Shown: positions 1 through 12,100 of the stretch, piece by piece
Layout of the letters: each line of letters opens with the position of its first letter
How positions within the stretch are numbered: position 1 is the stretch's first letter
Notes under the pieces: generated by a model
The model's input: the letters and a program-made list of their open reading frames with translations, nothing else
Told to the model about the DNA's origin: nothing
Databases searched by the model: none
NCBI GenBank assembly: GCA_950295325.1
Contig: OX485806.1
Span: 45,627,169 to 45,691,168 of the forward strand
Source: Polytrichum commune
Taxonomy: Eukaryota; Streptophyta; Polytrichopsida; Polytrichales; Polytrichaceae
DNA: 64,000 nt
Direction of reading: 5' to 3'
Position numbers and translations under genes: made by a program

Positions 1-510
1 GTGCACATGTGTGAACGGGCCGGTTGATTGGATAGGTTAGTATCCTTTTGTGATGTATACAATCAATTTAGTTGGCACCTGATTTGGTGCGAGTTTTGTG
101 AGTTTTGGCATGGTTATGCACATGTGTCAGCAGATTGGTTTATTGCATAGGTTAGTATCATTTTCTGATGCATACATGTAGTTTAGTTGATACTTGAGTT
201 GGTGTGAGTTTCAGCTGGGTTGTGCACATGTGTCAGCGGGTTGGTTTATTGCAAAGGCTAGTGTCATGTTGTCTTGCATACAGTCACTTTAGTTGCTTGG
301 TGCGAGTTTTGTGAGTTGTGGCCTGGTTATGCACATGTGTTAGCTGGATGGTTTATTCCATAGATTAGTATCTTATTCTAATGCATACAGGCAGTTTAGT
401 TGCCACCTAAAGTGGTGTGATTTTGTGTCGGATTATGTACATGTGTTGGCAGGGTGGTTTATTGCATAAGTGAGTATACTCTTATGAAGCGGTGTGATTT
501 TGAGTCGATG
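1..510. repeat. ~107-bp minisatellite, block 1
   Basis: About five degenerate tandem copies begin with a TGCACATGTG-like motif near 1, 116, 223, 329 and 434, so the period is 105-115 bp. Each copy holds the phrases GGTTTATTGCATAGGTTAG and GTTTAGTTGCCACCTGA in varying states. Related blocks lie at 2828-3290 and 3678-4100. No coding capacity is evident. Confidence 0.8.
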
Positions 511-928
511 TCTGGTTGGTTGGGTGATATATACTCAAGGAAACAATTACAATGTCCTAAATCAAAAGAAGGGACACCAGTTTAAAGTATTTGTTAGTCA
601 CTGTTGCAAGCATGCACATGCACCTGGGTGGCCTGAATCATAGAATGTGCACAACATATATGAAAGTCTTATGGAAGTCATATGAAAGTCCACAACATAT
701 ATGCAGATATGGAAGTCCATAGATATGGCGGAATATGTTTGAACAATTGAAATTGGGTCAGTAGCCTACGTGACAGGTTGTAATGTGGAATCAATCCATA
801 CCTTCCCATGTGGTGTTGTGGCCAGATTGTTTGGGGCATTCAATTCCTCGTAGAGAAACGGGGACAAAACATGCTTTAAATTGTCATTGTTGTTGTGCAT
901 TACTGGAACTGCATGTTTATGTATGTGA

Positions 929-2508
929 ATGCATGTGGTAAATCCATGTGTGGATAGGTCCAAAGGGAGGTATTTGTCTCTAAATTTGGAACCACTTTGT
1001 CCAGAACTTGTCTGCAAGCGTGGCGACATGCTTGAAAACACTGAAGAGAATAAGCTCGACGGAGAATCGTTGGGGGTGGATTTTGCTGTTTTTTTGCAAG
1101 AATTGTCTGTGCTGAACTCAAATGTTAAAGCTTTGACAGACGCAATGATATCTAATTTGAAACAAACTCAAGATGCAACCCAACATCATTCAAAGCAAGA
1201 TGGAGAGAAGACTCTTGCATCCAGTACACCAGATGGGAAGACAAACAAGGAAATCCTAGGTGCCTCACTCAGTCCATGCACAAAAAAACATGGATCACAA
1301 AAGGGAAATGGGAGCTGCGAGATTGGCCCGCAAATATCAGAGCGCACTCGCTCAAACCCGCAGCAAAGAGATAGTTAGGCCAGGGAGCCTCCCACGTGGC
1401 ATCATTCATGTGCAAGCAATGGTGCCCATCAATGTGCCATCTTCATCCACTGAGGACGACGAGGATGCAACTACAGTGGAGGAAAAGAGGCATGGCTCTA
1501 CGTCACCCGGTTCAGATGGTGTTTTTGCACCAACACACGCGAAGGTTAAGGCAACACAGAAACCAAGGAAAAGGACAACCTCAAACGCCCAAGGGAAAGC
1601 TATAGCAAAGGAGATAGCATTGAATGCAAAAAGGAAGCTGGTAGGGAAGCCGCATTGGGCATGACCACAACTCCTTCAAGAAAGGTATGTTCAGATGTGT
1701 AGCATGGGTCATTTACAAATTGTCACCATGACCAACCCAGCCCCGTAGTCCATAAAACCATTGAGCGGTACATAGAACAATAGTAATACAGTTGAGCATT
1801 GAAAACACTTGCAGGTGAGAGTCCTACGGTTGTCCATAGCTGGAGTGGGGGCAAGCAGGTTCATGAAGGTCAAGGCCAACCCAATTTTTAGACTGTTGAA
1901 TTGGTGCAACACATTATGGGAGGGTTGCACATGTGATGTTTATGATACTAGTGTGCACTCAAAATTGGCAACTACTCGAGATGATACATTTATTTGTGTG
2001 CGCAGAATATTGCAAGAGGGAGAAGAAGGGGCGATGTCAGGTCTTCTGGCTGCGCATGCAAGCCAACAACAAAGGTAGCCTTAAACATGGCAAATCTCCC
2101 CCCAAAGAAAGTTTTTTATGTAAGAATTACAACTACATTCCTCCACCTATTGGATGATGTCCACATAGCAATCCAACTTGAATCCAACATTGACTATGTT
2201 TGGGTTGCTCATGCATGCAGGGAACATGGTCGGAAGGGGAGCTAGTAGATCTGTACCACCTTGAGGTCCCGGATTCCAAAGTTGCCGAATGCTGCACGGT
2301 ATCTGGGTTTGCTTGGGAGCCATTCCACGGGTTGAATATTGCTGAGGGCATGTTCAAAGTAAATGTCAGACGTGTATTTGACGAAACATGCCCGCTATTT
2401 GTCACAGTCGAGGACGACATGCCTCCCCAGCTCACCCTTCTTAATGTTAAACGCGGGATGATTGTTTGGCCGGGATCCCATCTACGTGCATATGAAAAAA
2501 ACTCCAAG
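929..2508 (+). CDS. Exons of an unrecognised spliced protein gene (partial, boundaries uncertain)
   Basis: I do not recognise this protein. The segment 929-1664 reads as a polar, Lys/Ser/Thr-rich chain in two overlapping frames and ends near a donor-like AAAG|GTATGT at about 1683. A segment following a CTTGCAG acceptor near 1813 reads VRVLRLSIAGVGASRFMKVK and onward to 2078. A third exon, after an ATGCAG acceptor at about 2220, reads GTWSEGELVDLYHLEVPDSK and continues to WPGSHLRAYEKNS, ending at a good donor (AA|GTGAGC near 2509). Acceptor and donor signals and protein-like composition argue for real exons, but the frame change near 1620 means either a missed small intron or an indel. It lies between minisatellite blocks. 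Function unknown. Confidence 0.4.
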
Positions 2509-2511
2509 TGA

Positions 2512-2827
2512 GCGTTGAAACCATAATAATTTCAAATAACCATTATATATGGAAGGGAAGGTGCGCTCCCTCTAGGCTTTGAGGAGTAGTTACAACAAAG
2601 GGGCAATTTTGATAGTGCAAATTGTTATTACGGAAGGTATACAGGAGTATTATATAGCAAGATTACATGGTTTTTGTGCAAGGGTATTTGTTGTCAACCC
2701 GTACATGCAACACATCTGGGCATTGCACCATTTTTGGATGTTGAATTCGATAATATAGGGATATGTCCTTTGTTCTGTGGTATTGCTGGAACGACCACAT
2801 GGCATGCAAATGAGGCAACTGTATTTT
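2512..2827. other. Short intergenic stretch
   Basis: I see no convincing gene, RNA or repeat in this stretch, apart from the entry into the second minisatellite block at its right edge. Confidence 0.4.
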
Positions 2828-3290
2828 TTGGGTTGTGCACATGTGTTAGCTGGGCTGTTTTATTGCATAGGTTAGTATCCTATTCTGATGCGGACAATGG
2901 GATTAGTTGCCACCTGATTTCGTGTGAGTTTGAGTCGGGTTATGCGCATGTGTCAGCGGGTTGGCTTATTGCATTGGTTAATGTCCTATTCTGATGCGTA
3001 CATGCAGTTTAGTTGCCACATGATGTGGTGTGAGTTTTAGCCGAGTTATGCACATGTGCTAGCGGGCTAGGTTATTGCTTAGGTTAGTGTCCTCTTGTGT
3101 TGCATGCAGTCAGTTTAGTTGCCATTTGATTTGGTGTGATTTTCAGGCGGGTTATGCGCATGTGTTGGCGGGCTGGTTTGTTCCATAGGGCAGTGTCCTC
3201 TTCTGATGCACACAATGTTATAGTTGTCACCTGATGTGGTGTGAGTTTTAGGCGAGTTATGCACATGTACATCAAAATTGTTGGATTTCA
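2828..3290. repeat. ~107-bp minisatellite, block 2
   Basis: Copies start with TGCACATGTG- or TGCGCATGTG-type motifs near 2834, 2941, 3048, 3155 and 3258, giving a clean 107-bp period. It is the same family as 1-510. The last copy runs into TGCACATGTACATCAAAATT, which also ends block 3 (as TGTACATGTACATC), so both blocks end in the same junction sequence. Confidence 0.8.
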
Positions 3291-3677
3291 TTAAGGTATG
3301 AGGTGTTGTACATATGTTGGGCCCACTTAGAACATTGACTGTGGGGTGGTGACCCTCCACACGGAATTGAGGAGGCCTATGAGGCAACTCCCAGATGACA
3401 AGGTACACATTCTCAAAACACTAGAATATTTAGAGAGAAAGAATTTTTTTTACTTTCACCTTTTGCATCGCTACTTTGATTGTTGAAACTCGAAGTGATA
3501 GCCCGCAAGATTCACAATTGCTATTTGGATGAGATTAATTCCCACGCTGTTCCAACAGTTAAAGTGCATGTGGAGTTGGAAGTGTCCACATTAGGGCCAC
3601 ATGCCCGATGCACAGTGGATCACTTTGTCTCTGGTGGTGAACAAGGATGCTAACCTCGCCTGCTTGAAAAGAAATGT

Positions 3678-4100
3678 CAGGTTATGCGCATGTGTTAGCA
3701 GGCTACTTTGTTGCATAGGTTAGTACCCTCTTGTGTTGTATACAGTGAGTTTGGTTGCCACCTAATTTGGTGAATCAATTTAACCGGGTTATGCGCATGT
3801 GTTAGCGGGTTGGTTTATTGCATAGGTTGGTTGCCACCTGATGAGGTGAATCAATTTAGCCGGGTTATGCGCATGTGCTAGAAGGCTGGGTTATTGCATA
3901 GGTTGGTATCCTCTTGTGTTGCATACAGTCAACTTAGTTGCGACCTGATTTGGTGATTCAATTTAACCGGGTTATGCGCATGTGTTAGCGGGTTGGTTTG
4001 TTGCATAGGTTGGTATCCTCTTCTATTCCAAACAGTGAGTTTGGTTGCCACCTCATTTGGTGTGATTTTTAGCCGAGTTATGTACATGTACATCAAAATT
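3678..4100. repeat. ~107-bp minisatellite, block 3
   Basis: Copies start near 3683, 3790, 3865, 3973 and 4079; one copy is shortened to 75 bp. The sequence following blocks 2 and 3 is also related (GGATT.CATTAA..TA.GAGGTGTTG, GTTGGGCC, GGAATTGAGGAGGCC). The duplicated unit therefore includes minisatellite plus about 150 bp of flank. Confidence 0.75.
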
Positions 4101-5375
4101 GTTGGATTCTATTAATCTACGAGGTGTTGTGTGTGTGTTGGGCCAACTTAGAAGATTGTGTGTGGTGTGTAGATCATATACATGGAATTGAGGAGGCCTT
4201 TGAGGCATTGATGCCATTAAGTTAACAAATGCTCCATGAGAAGTTTTTTACATCAAGACTCTCAAAAGGAGAGCCATGTTGATATGTTGATTCCTCTTGC
4301 AAGGAAGTTTTTTGCAGTCAATTAGTGTTTAATCTATCATCCACAGACAATGTGTTGGGAAATAACAAGTGGATAATAACATCCAGAGGAAAAAATTGCG
4401 CTTGAATCACATGACCATTTAATAACTAGTAACTATGGGCATTGCTTGTTGTAGAAGTTGCCATTCTTAATAGTGGTTCACTCCTTGTACTTGCAGGTGG
4501 CAACGAGCACCAACCATCGAGGACAGGACCGTACTAGAAGGATTGCTATCTTCATGTCCTCATGGACGATGTCGCTCATCACAAAATAGTATGGTGAGTT
4601 TCCCACCATAATGCCATGCGGGTTCCCCAAATCAAATTATGGCAGCCATCATTTATGTTGCGCAAATGGGAATGGACGGGGTTTTGGATTGCAATATTGC
4701 AAATTATGTTATATGCAATCGATTCACATATCTTATTACAATAAAATCTCTGCCGATGATGGCCATGTCCAATCTACATTGCACACTGATATAACAGAAG
4801 GTACTTATTGCAAAATAGTTGGGCATGGGCATTATATGCCACATCAGAGGTGTGGTCGCCAAATGATGAGGCGGCAATGTCCGCAACCTCCTCTGATAGG
4901 AAGCCTTCCAATCACATATGCAAGGCATATGTGCAATTGGTGGATGCATTATGGTACCCCGAGCTGGTGCGTGTTGAAACCCACACCTTCTTTTCCTCTA
5001 GTTTTCCACACAGATTGCTGCAAGTTTGTTGTAATGTGTGGGTTGCATATAACAGGGGTTCTAGTTGTCTTCCTGGGTGTATTGCAATTATGATGGGATT
5101 GGTACACACGGAAGATGGGATCACACAAATGATGAATAGGAGTTTTTTGTGGGCATTTGGATCTTATATGATATTGACTGTAGACTATATTGGTAGCAGG
5201 ATGGTTGTGCCATTTGCAGTAAAATATGTGTTGAAGTCAAAAACATGCATCCTACCCAAATGATTGGTGAAGTTTTGTTTGTGCTAACCTCCATGGGCAT
5301 TGAAATTGTAGGAGTCATTGTTTGTGGCTGGGTGTGGCTAACCAGGGTGGGGAATGCCCAGGCCAACCATATACA
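4101..5375. other. Low-information stretch without a convincing gene
   Basis: The open frames at 4611-5263 overlap each other in two phases, show no conserved motif and have no supporting splice pattern. I see no RNA gene. It may hold introns or upstream sequence of the F-box-like pseudogene that follows. Confidence 0.4.
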
Positions 5376-5876
5376 ATGGAGGCACTTGTATTGGACCTCG
5401 ATGAAAATGCGTAGTTGGAGGTGCTTGTTCTGAACTTGCTGGTGGGTGCCACAAAAGTGAATTTGGGTGCAGAAACACCAGCAAACACACTGCTTCGTTT
5501 GCAAGCAATGCACAAGATGAGGTTTTCTTGTAAAACATGGAAAGCAGTGGTTGACAAAAGCACCGAGTACAATGCACTACGCCTGGCTGAATACGAGTGC
5601 GCAATGTGGCCCAATGACTAGGGAAAAAGGTACATGACACGTGAATACAACATTGTGACACAATTTCAGGAGAATATGATGTGGTTTTCTAAGAGCCGGC
5701 ATCTAACTACACGAGTTTCTCGGAAGATTCTTCGAGCGACGTTGGAGGAATTGAAATTGCCGGAGCTGGATGGGCTGAGGGAAGCACTAGAGATGTCATT
5801 TTATGCAGTGGAGTTTTACGGCATGAGTTTTCATCCACTTGCACCATATTGGACATGCCCGGCCGATAGGGGGTAG
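5376..5876 (+). pseudogene. F-box-like protein pseudogene with two in-frame TAG codons
   Basis: One reading frame runs from an ATG at 5376 to the stop at 5874-5876, broken by TAG at 5412-5414 and 5619-5621. Both TAGs could derive from CAG by a C-to-T change. The stretch LLRLQAMHKMRFSCKTWK followed by AVVDKSTEYNALRLAEYE resembles the segment downstream of an F-box, where a leucine-rich stretch leads into V/SCKTWK, but the F-box core itself is not visible. The C-terminal half (MTREYNIVTQFQENMMWF and onward) is unfamiliar. If the family guess is right the protein would be a ubiquitin-ligase adaptor. The family call is weak; the single frame with two point stops is directly visible. Confidence 0.45.
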
Positions 5877-8162
5877 TTGGAAATGTATTTGACTACACAA
5901 ACATGGACTTGGCGTTGGAATTCACATTTCAGTTGTTGAACAATTTTTCTTCGCATCTTTGGCCATCTGACAAGGCTTGTATATATCTTATAGTTAATCG
6001 GCTTGTAAATACCTTATAGTCAATCGGCTTGTTATTAGTTGTATGTGCCCATAAAGGTTTTTTGTTGCTTTCATTGAGTTAAACCTCAAAAACAAAATTC
6101 AACACAAACGCCTAAACACAACGTGAACACTCTAAACTGCCATATATTATTCGAATCGCACCCAAAAGACTCCGAAGTGCACCCTTCGATGCAGAAACAT
6201 ACACAACAAAACTCAAATCCAACATAAAACACTGAATGGTATTAAACAATCACCAAGTTCCACCCTAATGACACTTTAACGACACTTGAACCCACCGCAG
6301 GTGCACCCGAAACTCACCCAGACCTTGAACACACCCCTGAACCCAATCGCCACCCAACCCAGTAACACACACCCGACCCAAACCCCACCCAACATACCCA
6401 ACCTCGACCCGCTCTTGGGTACATGCGCACTGCACATACACTCAGCTGCACACCCGGTGTACACCGGGGCCACCATTACTGTCCCCAAACCCTCAGACGC
6501 CGCAAACCCACCCTACGAGGGTGACCCACCCCACCCCATCCATCATTGCAACAACATGGCCTCAACCGATTCGTCATCACCGTGCGAGGTCACCGACAAA
6601 CGACTACACCATTGAGGGTGACTCATGCGCACTCCTTAAAACCCATTCCCGGACCGCATCACCAAGGAGGGTTACGAGGTGATTAAATCCGACACCCATA
6701 TTCGGTACACTAAACCCTGTAACGCCCATTGGGTGTGCATCACCCCAAGCGGGCAAGCCCCCACCCATACATTATTCACGTGGCACCCAACAACGACATT
6801 GGAGCCAGCACCCGGCCTTTGACCTGGCCATGGGGACTGCACCCAGTATTGGCAACCACCAGCCACCGGTGACCGCATCCACTGTTATTTGTGCAATCCT
6901 GCACGGTTCATTTGGACAGGTTTTGCTCTAGTGATACACCCAATGATGTTCTTTTCAACCCCTTGGGGCTTCTGTGGGTGACAATCCCCATCCTATGGGT
7001 GAAGCATACCCTTTGCCCATTCTACCACAATGGGTGGGGTGGATTGGGTTTTGGGTGATTCGGTGCCTTCTAGGTGACGTGCGTGGGAATTGGGTACTTT
7101 GTGGTGCGCACCATCCACGGGTAGATCACTCTAAGGCATTTTTGTGCACCAATTTTGTGCGGCCAAGGTTTTTTATTTTGGGGTTATTTACCTTCAAGGG
7201 CTGAATTAAAACCTCCCTATAAATACTTAAATTTCAAAAATGGCCCATTTGTTTGTACCCTTCCAATACCTTATATTGTCCGAGTCACTGCAATTTTTGG
7301 TACTCTATATTTTTTTTAAGTAATAAAAACTAATCTACTTCCTAACGCAATTGACGAGTGTTGATGGAAAGCATAGAAACAAAGAAAGGTGCAAACAGTA
7401 ATACCATTGCAAATAAAGTTATGAAGAAAGCACATAGGAGACCATAGCAAAGTAATACCATTGCAAACATTGTTATGATGAAAACGCATAGGAGATGCCA
7501 GCACAAATACCATAGCGGTCATTATCATACTAAACATACCTTATAGGATCCTTATCTTTAGCCCCTATATTAATTTTACAAAAAAATAATGGCCCACATT
7601 TTGTGTCCGTCTAACTTACTTATAATGGGATTGTCTACATTTAATGGCCCCTTCATTATTTGGAATTCCTTTATAATTTTTATTTCAGATGATTTTAATC
7701 CTCTCTATAATATGCCACACGTCTTTTTTTAAATGCACTAAGTGATCTACCCTTGGCACCATCTACCCGCATCGGTGGACATACCAAGATGGCCACCGTT
7801 GTTAATGCACACATGCCATTCACCTATCATGTGTTGACACGTCCCACATTGGAGTATATTTAGGGTATGACAAGTAATCCGTCCACAGGTGGTGCATACC
7901 AGTCACCGACCAATCTGATTGAGGATGGACATATTGGGCGGCATGATGCACTAGCATAAATAGGGTTGGGTGTCGGGTCGGGTATAGGGTACTTGCGGAG
8001 GTGGCATTCGGGTACATACTCACCCACATGGTCACCACTACCGGATTTACTTCCAATTGGCATATCCACGCATGCCACGTCAATCCATAAGTGACCAAAA
8101 ATGTGTCATGTCTTACCCATGAGTGGGTGGCGTTCAATGGGTGAGGGTGGGTCGGTGTTGAC
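5877..8162. other. Non-coding stretch with simple-sequence blocks
   Basis: At 5975-6035 a ~28-bp unit containing AATCGGCTTGTAAATACCTT is duplicated. At 6286-6420 the top strand is rich in CACCCAACCC-like sequence, the complement of the GTTGGGTG minisatellite at 8163-8366. At 7380-7520 a ~60-bp unit with AATACCATTGCAAA and CATAGGAGA is repeated two to three times. The open frames here follow this low-complexity sequence and I do not take them as genes. Confidence 0.5.
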
Positions 8163-8366
8163 TTGGGCTTGGGTGGGCGTTATCGGCGGATGGGTAAGGG
8201 TCGGGTAGGTGTTGGGTGGGCGTTATCGGTGGATGGGCAAGGGTCAGGTGGGCGTTGGGTTAGTGTTGAATTAATGTTGGGTATGTGTTGGGTGTGTCTT
8301 GGGTGGTTGTTGGGTGGTTGTTGGGTTAGTGTTGGGTGGTTGTTGGGTTAGTGTTGGGTGAGTGTA
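8163..8366. repeat. GTTGGGT-type minisatellite, left of the large element
   Basis: Short units such as GTTGGGTTAGTGTTGGGTGG repeat irregularly. The same sequence class resumes at 27741, directly beyond the right end of the proposed 19.4-kb element. This suggests one minisatellite was the insertion target. Confidence 0.75.
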
Positions 8367-8402
8367 CAGGAATGCTACGATGTGAGCGGTGAGCAGATCT
8401 TG
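8367..8402 (+). repeat. Left terminal inverted repeat of the large element
   Basis: GCTACGATGTGAGC at 8374-8387 followed by GGTGAGCAGA matches, in inverted orientation, the sequence at 27697-27744. The first 20 bases pair with the right end at 15 positions under an ungapped comparison. Confidence 0.5.
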
Positions 8403-8589
8403 TGAGCCGAAAATCAAAATTTAAAACTCCATTTAACGAAAGGTAGGACCCCTATGACCGTGGGTTTTGCACATATTTCAAGTTTAATTTTGGAATTATG
8501 AGGCCAATATTTATGGAGTGCCTAATTTTTAGGACCAAAAGTTTATTAAAATTACCAACGAGTCCCTATGGCCGTGGGAAAATTCAGTG

Positions 8590-8950
8590 TGGTTGAGAAG
8601 ATGGTGGACCTATGGGAAGAGGCCTCGGATCCGAGGCCTCTTAGTTGTGGGTAGCTTATGCTTGAAAATCAAAATGTTATGTATATTTGAGTTGGCTACT
8701 TGTCTTTGCATTTTGCCATTTCTTGTATGTTCTAGCATGAGGAGGAGGTTTGGAAAAAGGCCTCGGATCCGAGGCCTCTTTTTTGTGGGTAGGATATGCT
8801 TGAGAAATCAAAATGTTATGTATATTTGAGTTGGCTACTTGTTTTTGCATTTGGCCATTTCTTGTATGTTCTAGCATGAGGAGGAGGTTTGGAAAGAGGC
8901 CTCGGATCCGAGGCCTCTTTTTTGTGGGTAGGATATGCTTGAGAAATCAA
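8590..8950. repeat. Three 139-bp tandem repeats with perfect palindromes
   Basis: The units contain GAGGCCTCGGATCCGAGGCC (centres at 8629/8630, 8767/8768 and 8906/8907), followed by a shared text with GGATATGCTTGAGAAATCAA and CTTGTATGTTCTAGCATGAG. The palindromes are perfect over 26, 20 and 28 bp. They lie about 250-550 bp inside the left end of the proposed element. Their core TCGGATCCGA is also the core of the satellite palindrome further right. Confidence 0.85.
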
Positions 8951-9127
8951 AATGTTAGGTGTATTTGGTTTGGCTACTTGTCTTTAGATTGTCTACTAGT
9001 TGACGACCACAAAAGTGTAGTGTTATTTGAGAACAATGACAAGATGCATTCAACAAGACAATTGGAATATTAAAAACCACACCACACTTTATAAATCCAA
9101 ATACCAATCAATCAAACCAAAAATCAA

Positions 9128-12100
9128 TCAACAATGAGGTTCCCTACTTCCAAAGATACTTCCCTCATGGCTGCCCTCATCTGAAGTGGAATCTAAGGTA
9201 TGGCATTCATTATCCACCTCTGCAAGAAGCTCGAAGAAGTCTAAGGCACGGGGGTCATAACGTGGAGACGGGGTACTAGCTTTGCTAGTAGAAGGTTGTG
9301 CCGCTAATACCATCGCCATATCATGGGCATAGATTGGCAAAGTGAATCCCTTGGTAGGCGTACCAAACACATCTGCTCCAAGGCCAAGTCTGAAAACAAG
9401 CATGAAAATTGTAAGAAAGAGGATGGAAAGTGTAAAAGCTGAGTGGACAAGGAAAAGAAGCAACTTAGAAGGTCATCATACTCACTTACTGCGAGGACTC
9501 TGGCCTCGATCGCTTCAAGGCCGGCGGCCTCTTCTGCGTGCCTTGTGAAGCCTGTGTGGAAGCAACAACAATGGATGGAGCCTTCACCGGATGCTTAACA
9601 CTCTGAAGTGGCTTAAGGACACGGTTGAAGATGTCCTCGTCCTCCTCGAGAGCAACGATATGGCGCCCAAGTTGCCTGCATGCATGGATAGAAGTCCTTG
9701 TTGCGGAGGAATGGTTAGCAAACATAAATAAAAGCAAAGGTAGAAAATGAAAACCAAGATATGATGGCAAGTGAAGTAGGACATACCAACGTCTGCATTA
9801 ACGTCAACCACGATCTGCCCAATGTCAGTAATTGTCATGATCAAGGAGGGCATGAAAGAAATATCTTTCTCACGGGGACCACACCAAGCTTTGGAGCCAT
9901 CCATGAGAGGGGTTGTGGTATAATTCATAATGGCATCATCCATGTCTAGCTCAATGCCAAGAGCCTTGAGCTCATTGGCATCGCGAAGGCGAAATGACGA
10001 GTGCGGGTCCGCTTATATAGGTCGGATCCAATTGTTTTCGTGGCACGAACAAGTAGCACAACTTGGAAGAGGTTAGTGGTCTTGTCCACATGTTTAGCTG
10101 AATGAAGGTGAAGACGGTTGACTCCCAGCCACTCCTTAAAGATGGTGAAGCCAAAAGCAGCGAAGTGGTCTTGAATGCTCTCCTTGAAGTCACCATTGTC
10201 ATCTGGATGAAAGAAGAGGAGAGCTCCATCATCATGCAGGATCTCATCCGCAAAATCGAAGAGCTCACCTAGAAAATCGGTATCCAATGCATTCCAGGAA
10301 GGTACACTATAGGAAGGATCGGAGACATTGGGTACAGGCAGGTTCTTAGGGATGTCGGCAATGACAAAATCAGCCATGCCCACATCTGACCTCGCAACGC
10401 CTAGAGCTCTCCGCGGATAGGAGGGTGGAAGAGAAAGAATGAAGTTGGAAACCTCCTAAAAATGACGACGTTGATGAAGGATAGAGGCATTCAAGATGCA
10501 TTCTAAAACAACGGGAAGACGCCTAGCAGATGAAAGAATGGGCGGAGGAGGCGGCCTGGATAGAGTAGGAACTTGACTAAGAGATGGAGTAGATGCCACA
10601 GCCGCCTCAGGTGAAGCAGGGGGAGGGGGATCATCCTCCACAGTCTTCAGCTTCTTCGCGCGTTTCTTCAGTGATGACTGGTCTTGGGTTGCACGCTTCC
10701 TCCTCTTGGACTTCTGTGTGGTGGCCTCATCGATAGTCGCAACTACCTCATCCGCCTCCGGAAGTTGACTGTCAAGGACAACAACCTCATCGCTTTGAGA
10801 AGGAGGCAGTGGAGGCTCTCCACCGGAGAGTCGAATCTTCAACTCCGCCTCCTCATCCGGTTGCCACGTCCTCTTACATTCCAAGTACCAGCAACACTCG
10901 CGGAGATGCGGGAGGGAGAAGTTGCGCTTTTGAGCCGGGGGAAAAATGAAAGTGGGCGAAGAGGAATCAAACCATGCGTCTAGAAATGGAGGGAGCTTCT
11001 TCAAAGCCTTCTTCTTGAAAAGCTCGTGCTTGATGTACCTTGACAACAAAGGAGTGAGGCCATTCAGCAACTTAGAAATAAAATGGTTTGAAATAAATGA
11101 AGACAAAAGATGTCCCAAGTAACTTACCGAAAAATTAAGCGCTTGACAATGTTGTTAGCGCCTTTGACATCCTTCCACCACGTCCCCTTTCCGTAGATAT
11201 CTGACCCAGAGAAGTGACCAATGAACGCCTTATCCCAAAGGCAGATTCGCCACTTCTCCAAGTAATCCGGCAACGAATCAACTTCCATGTCTCCATCAAG
11301 CCCACCCAATGCAGTAAGTATATCGGGTAACTCCTTGACCGCAACATACTCTAGCTGTGAACAAATTCGAGGCCAAATCAGATTTCACAAAAATTGAAGC
11401 TATATGGCCTCTTTTCAGACCCCTTACAGGCACGCTCAAATCCCAAAAATCTAAAATGTAAACCTACATGGCCTCAAATAAGACCCCTACCAAGCATACC
11501 CCTTGCGAGAATTCTCAAAAATCTAAACCTACATGGCCTCTAATCAGACCCCCAACAAGCATACCACTTCCAAGAATTATCAAAAATCTAAACCTACATA
11601 GCCTCAAATCAAAACCCTTACAAGCCAGCCTCAATCTTTGAAATAAAAAAATAAATATATATGGCCTTAAATCAGACCCCTTACAAGCATGCCCGAATCC
11701 AACAAATCACAAAATGTAAACATATGTGAGGACCCGAGTACTGAAACTAAGGGCCTGTCGGATCAGACACCCCCCCTTTGCCTCAAATCATAAATCAGAC
11801 CCCTAACAAGCCTCACCCTTCAAGGAATTCCCAAATATTAAAGCTATATGGCCTCTTTTCAGACCCCTTACAAGCCTGCCCCAATCTTAGAAAACAAAAA
11901 ATAAAGCTATATGGCCTATTTCAGACCCCTTACAAGCACACCCAAAACCCGAAAATAAAAAATCATACCCCATACGAGAATGTTTAAAAATCTAAAGCTA
12001 CATAACCTCAAATCAGACCCCTTACAAGCCTCCCCCAATCCTAGAAATCAAAAAACAAAGATATATGGTCTCTTTTCAAACCCCTCACAAGCATGCCCGA

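Noticed and set aside
4611..5263. Overlapping plus-strand frames of 150-160 codons.
   Set aside because: Two phases are equally open, Cys-rich by chance, no motif, no splice support.
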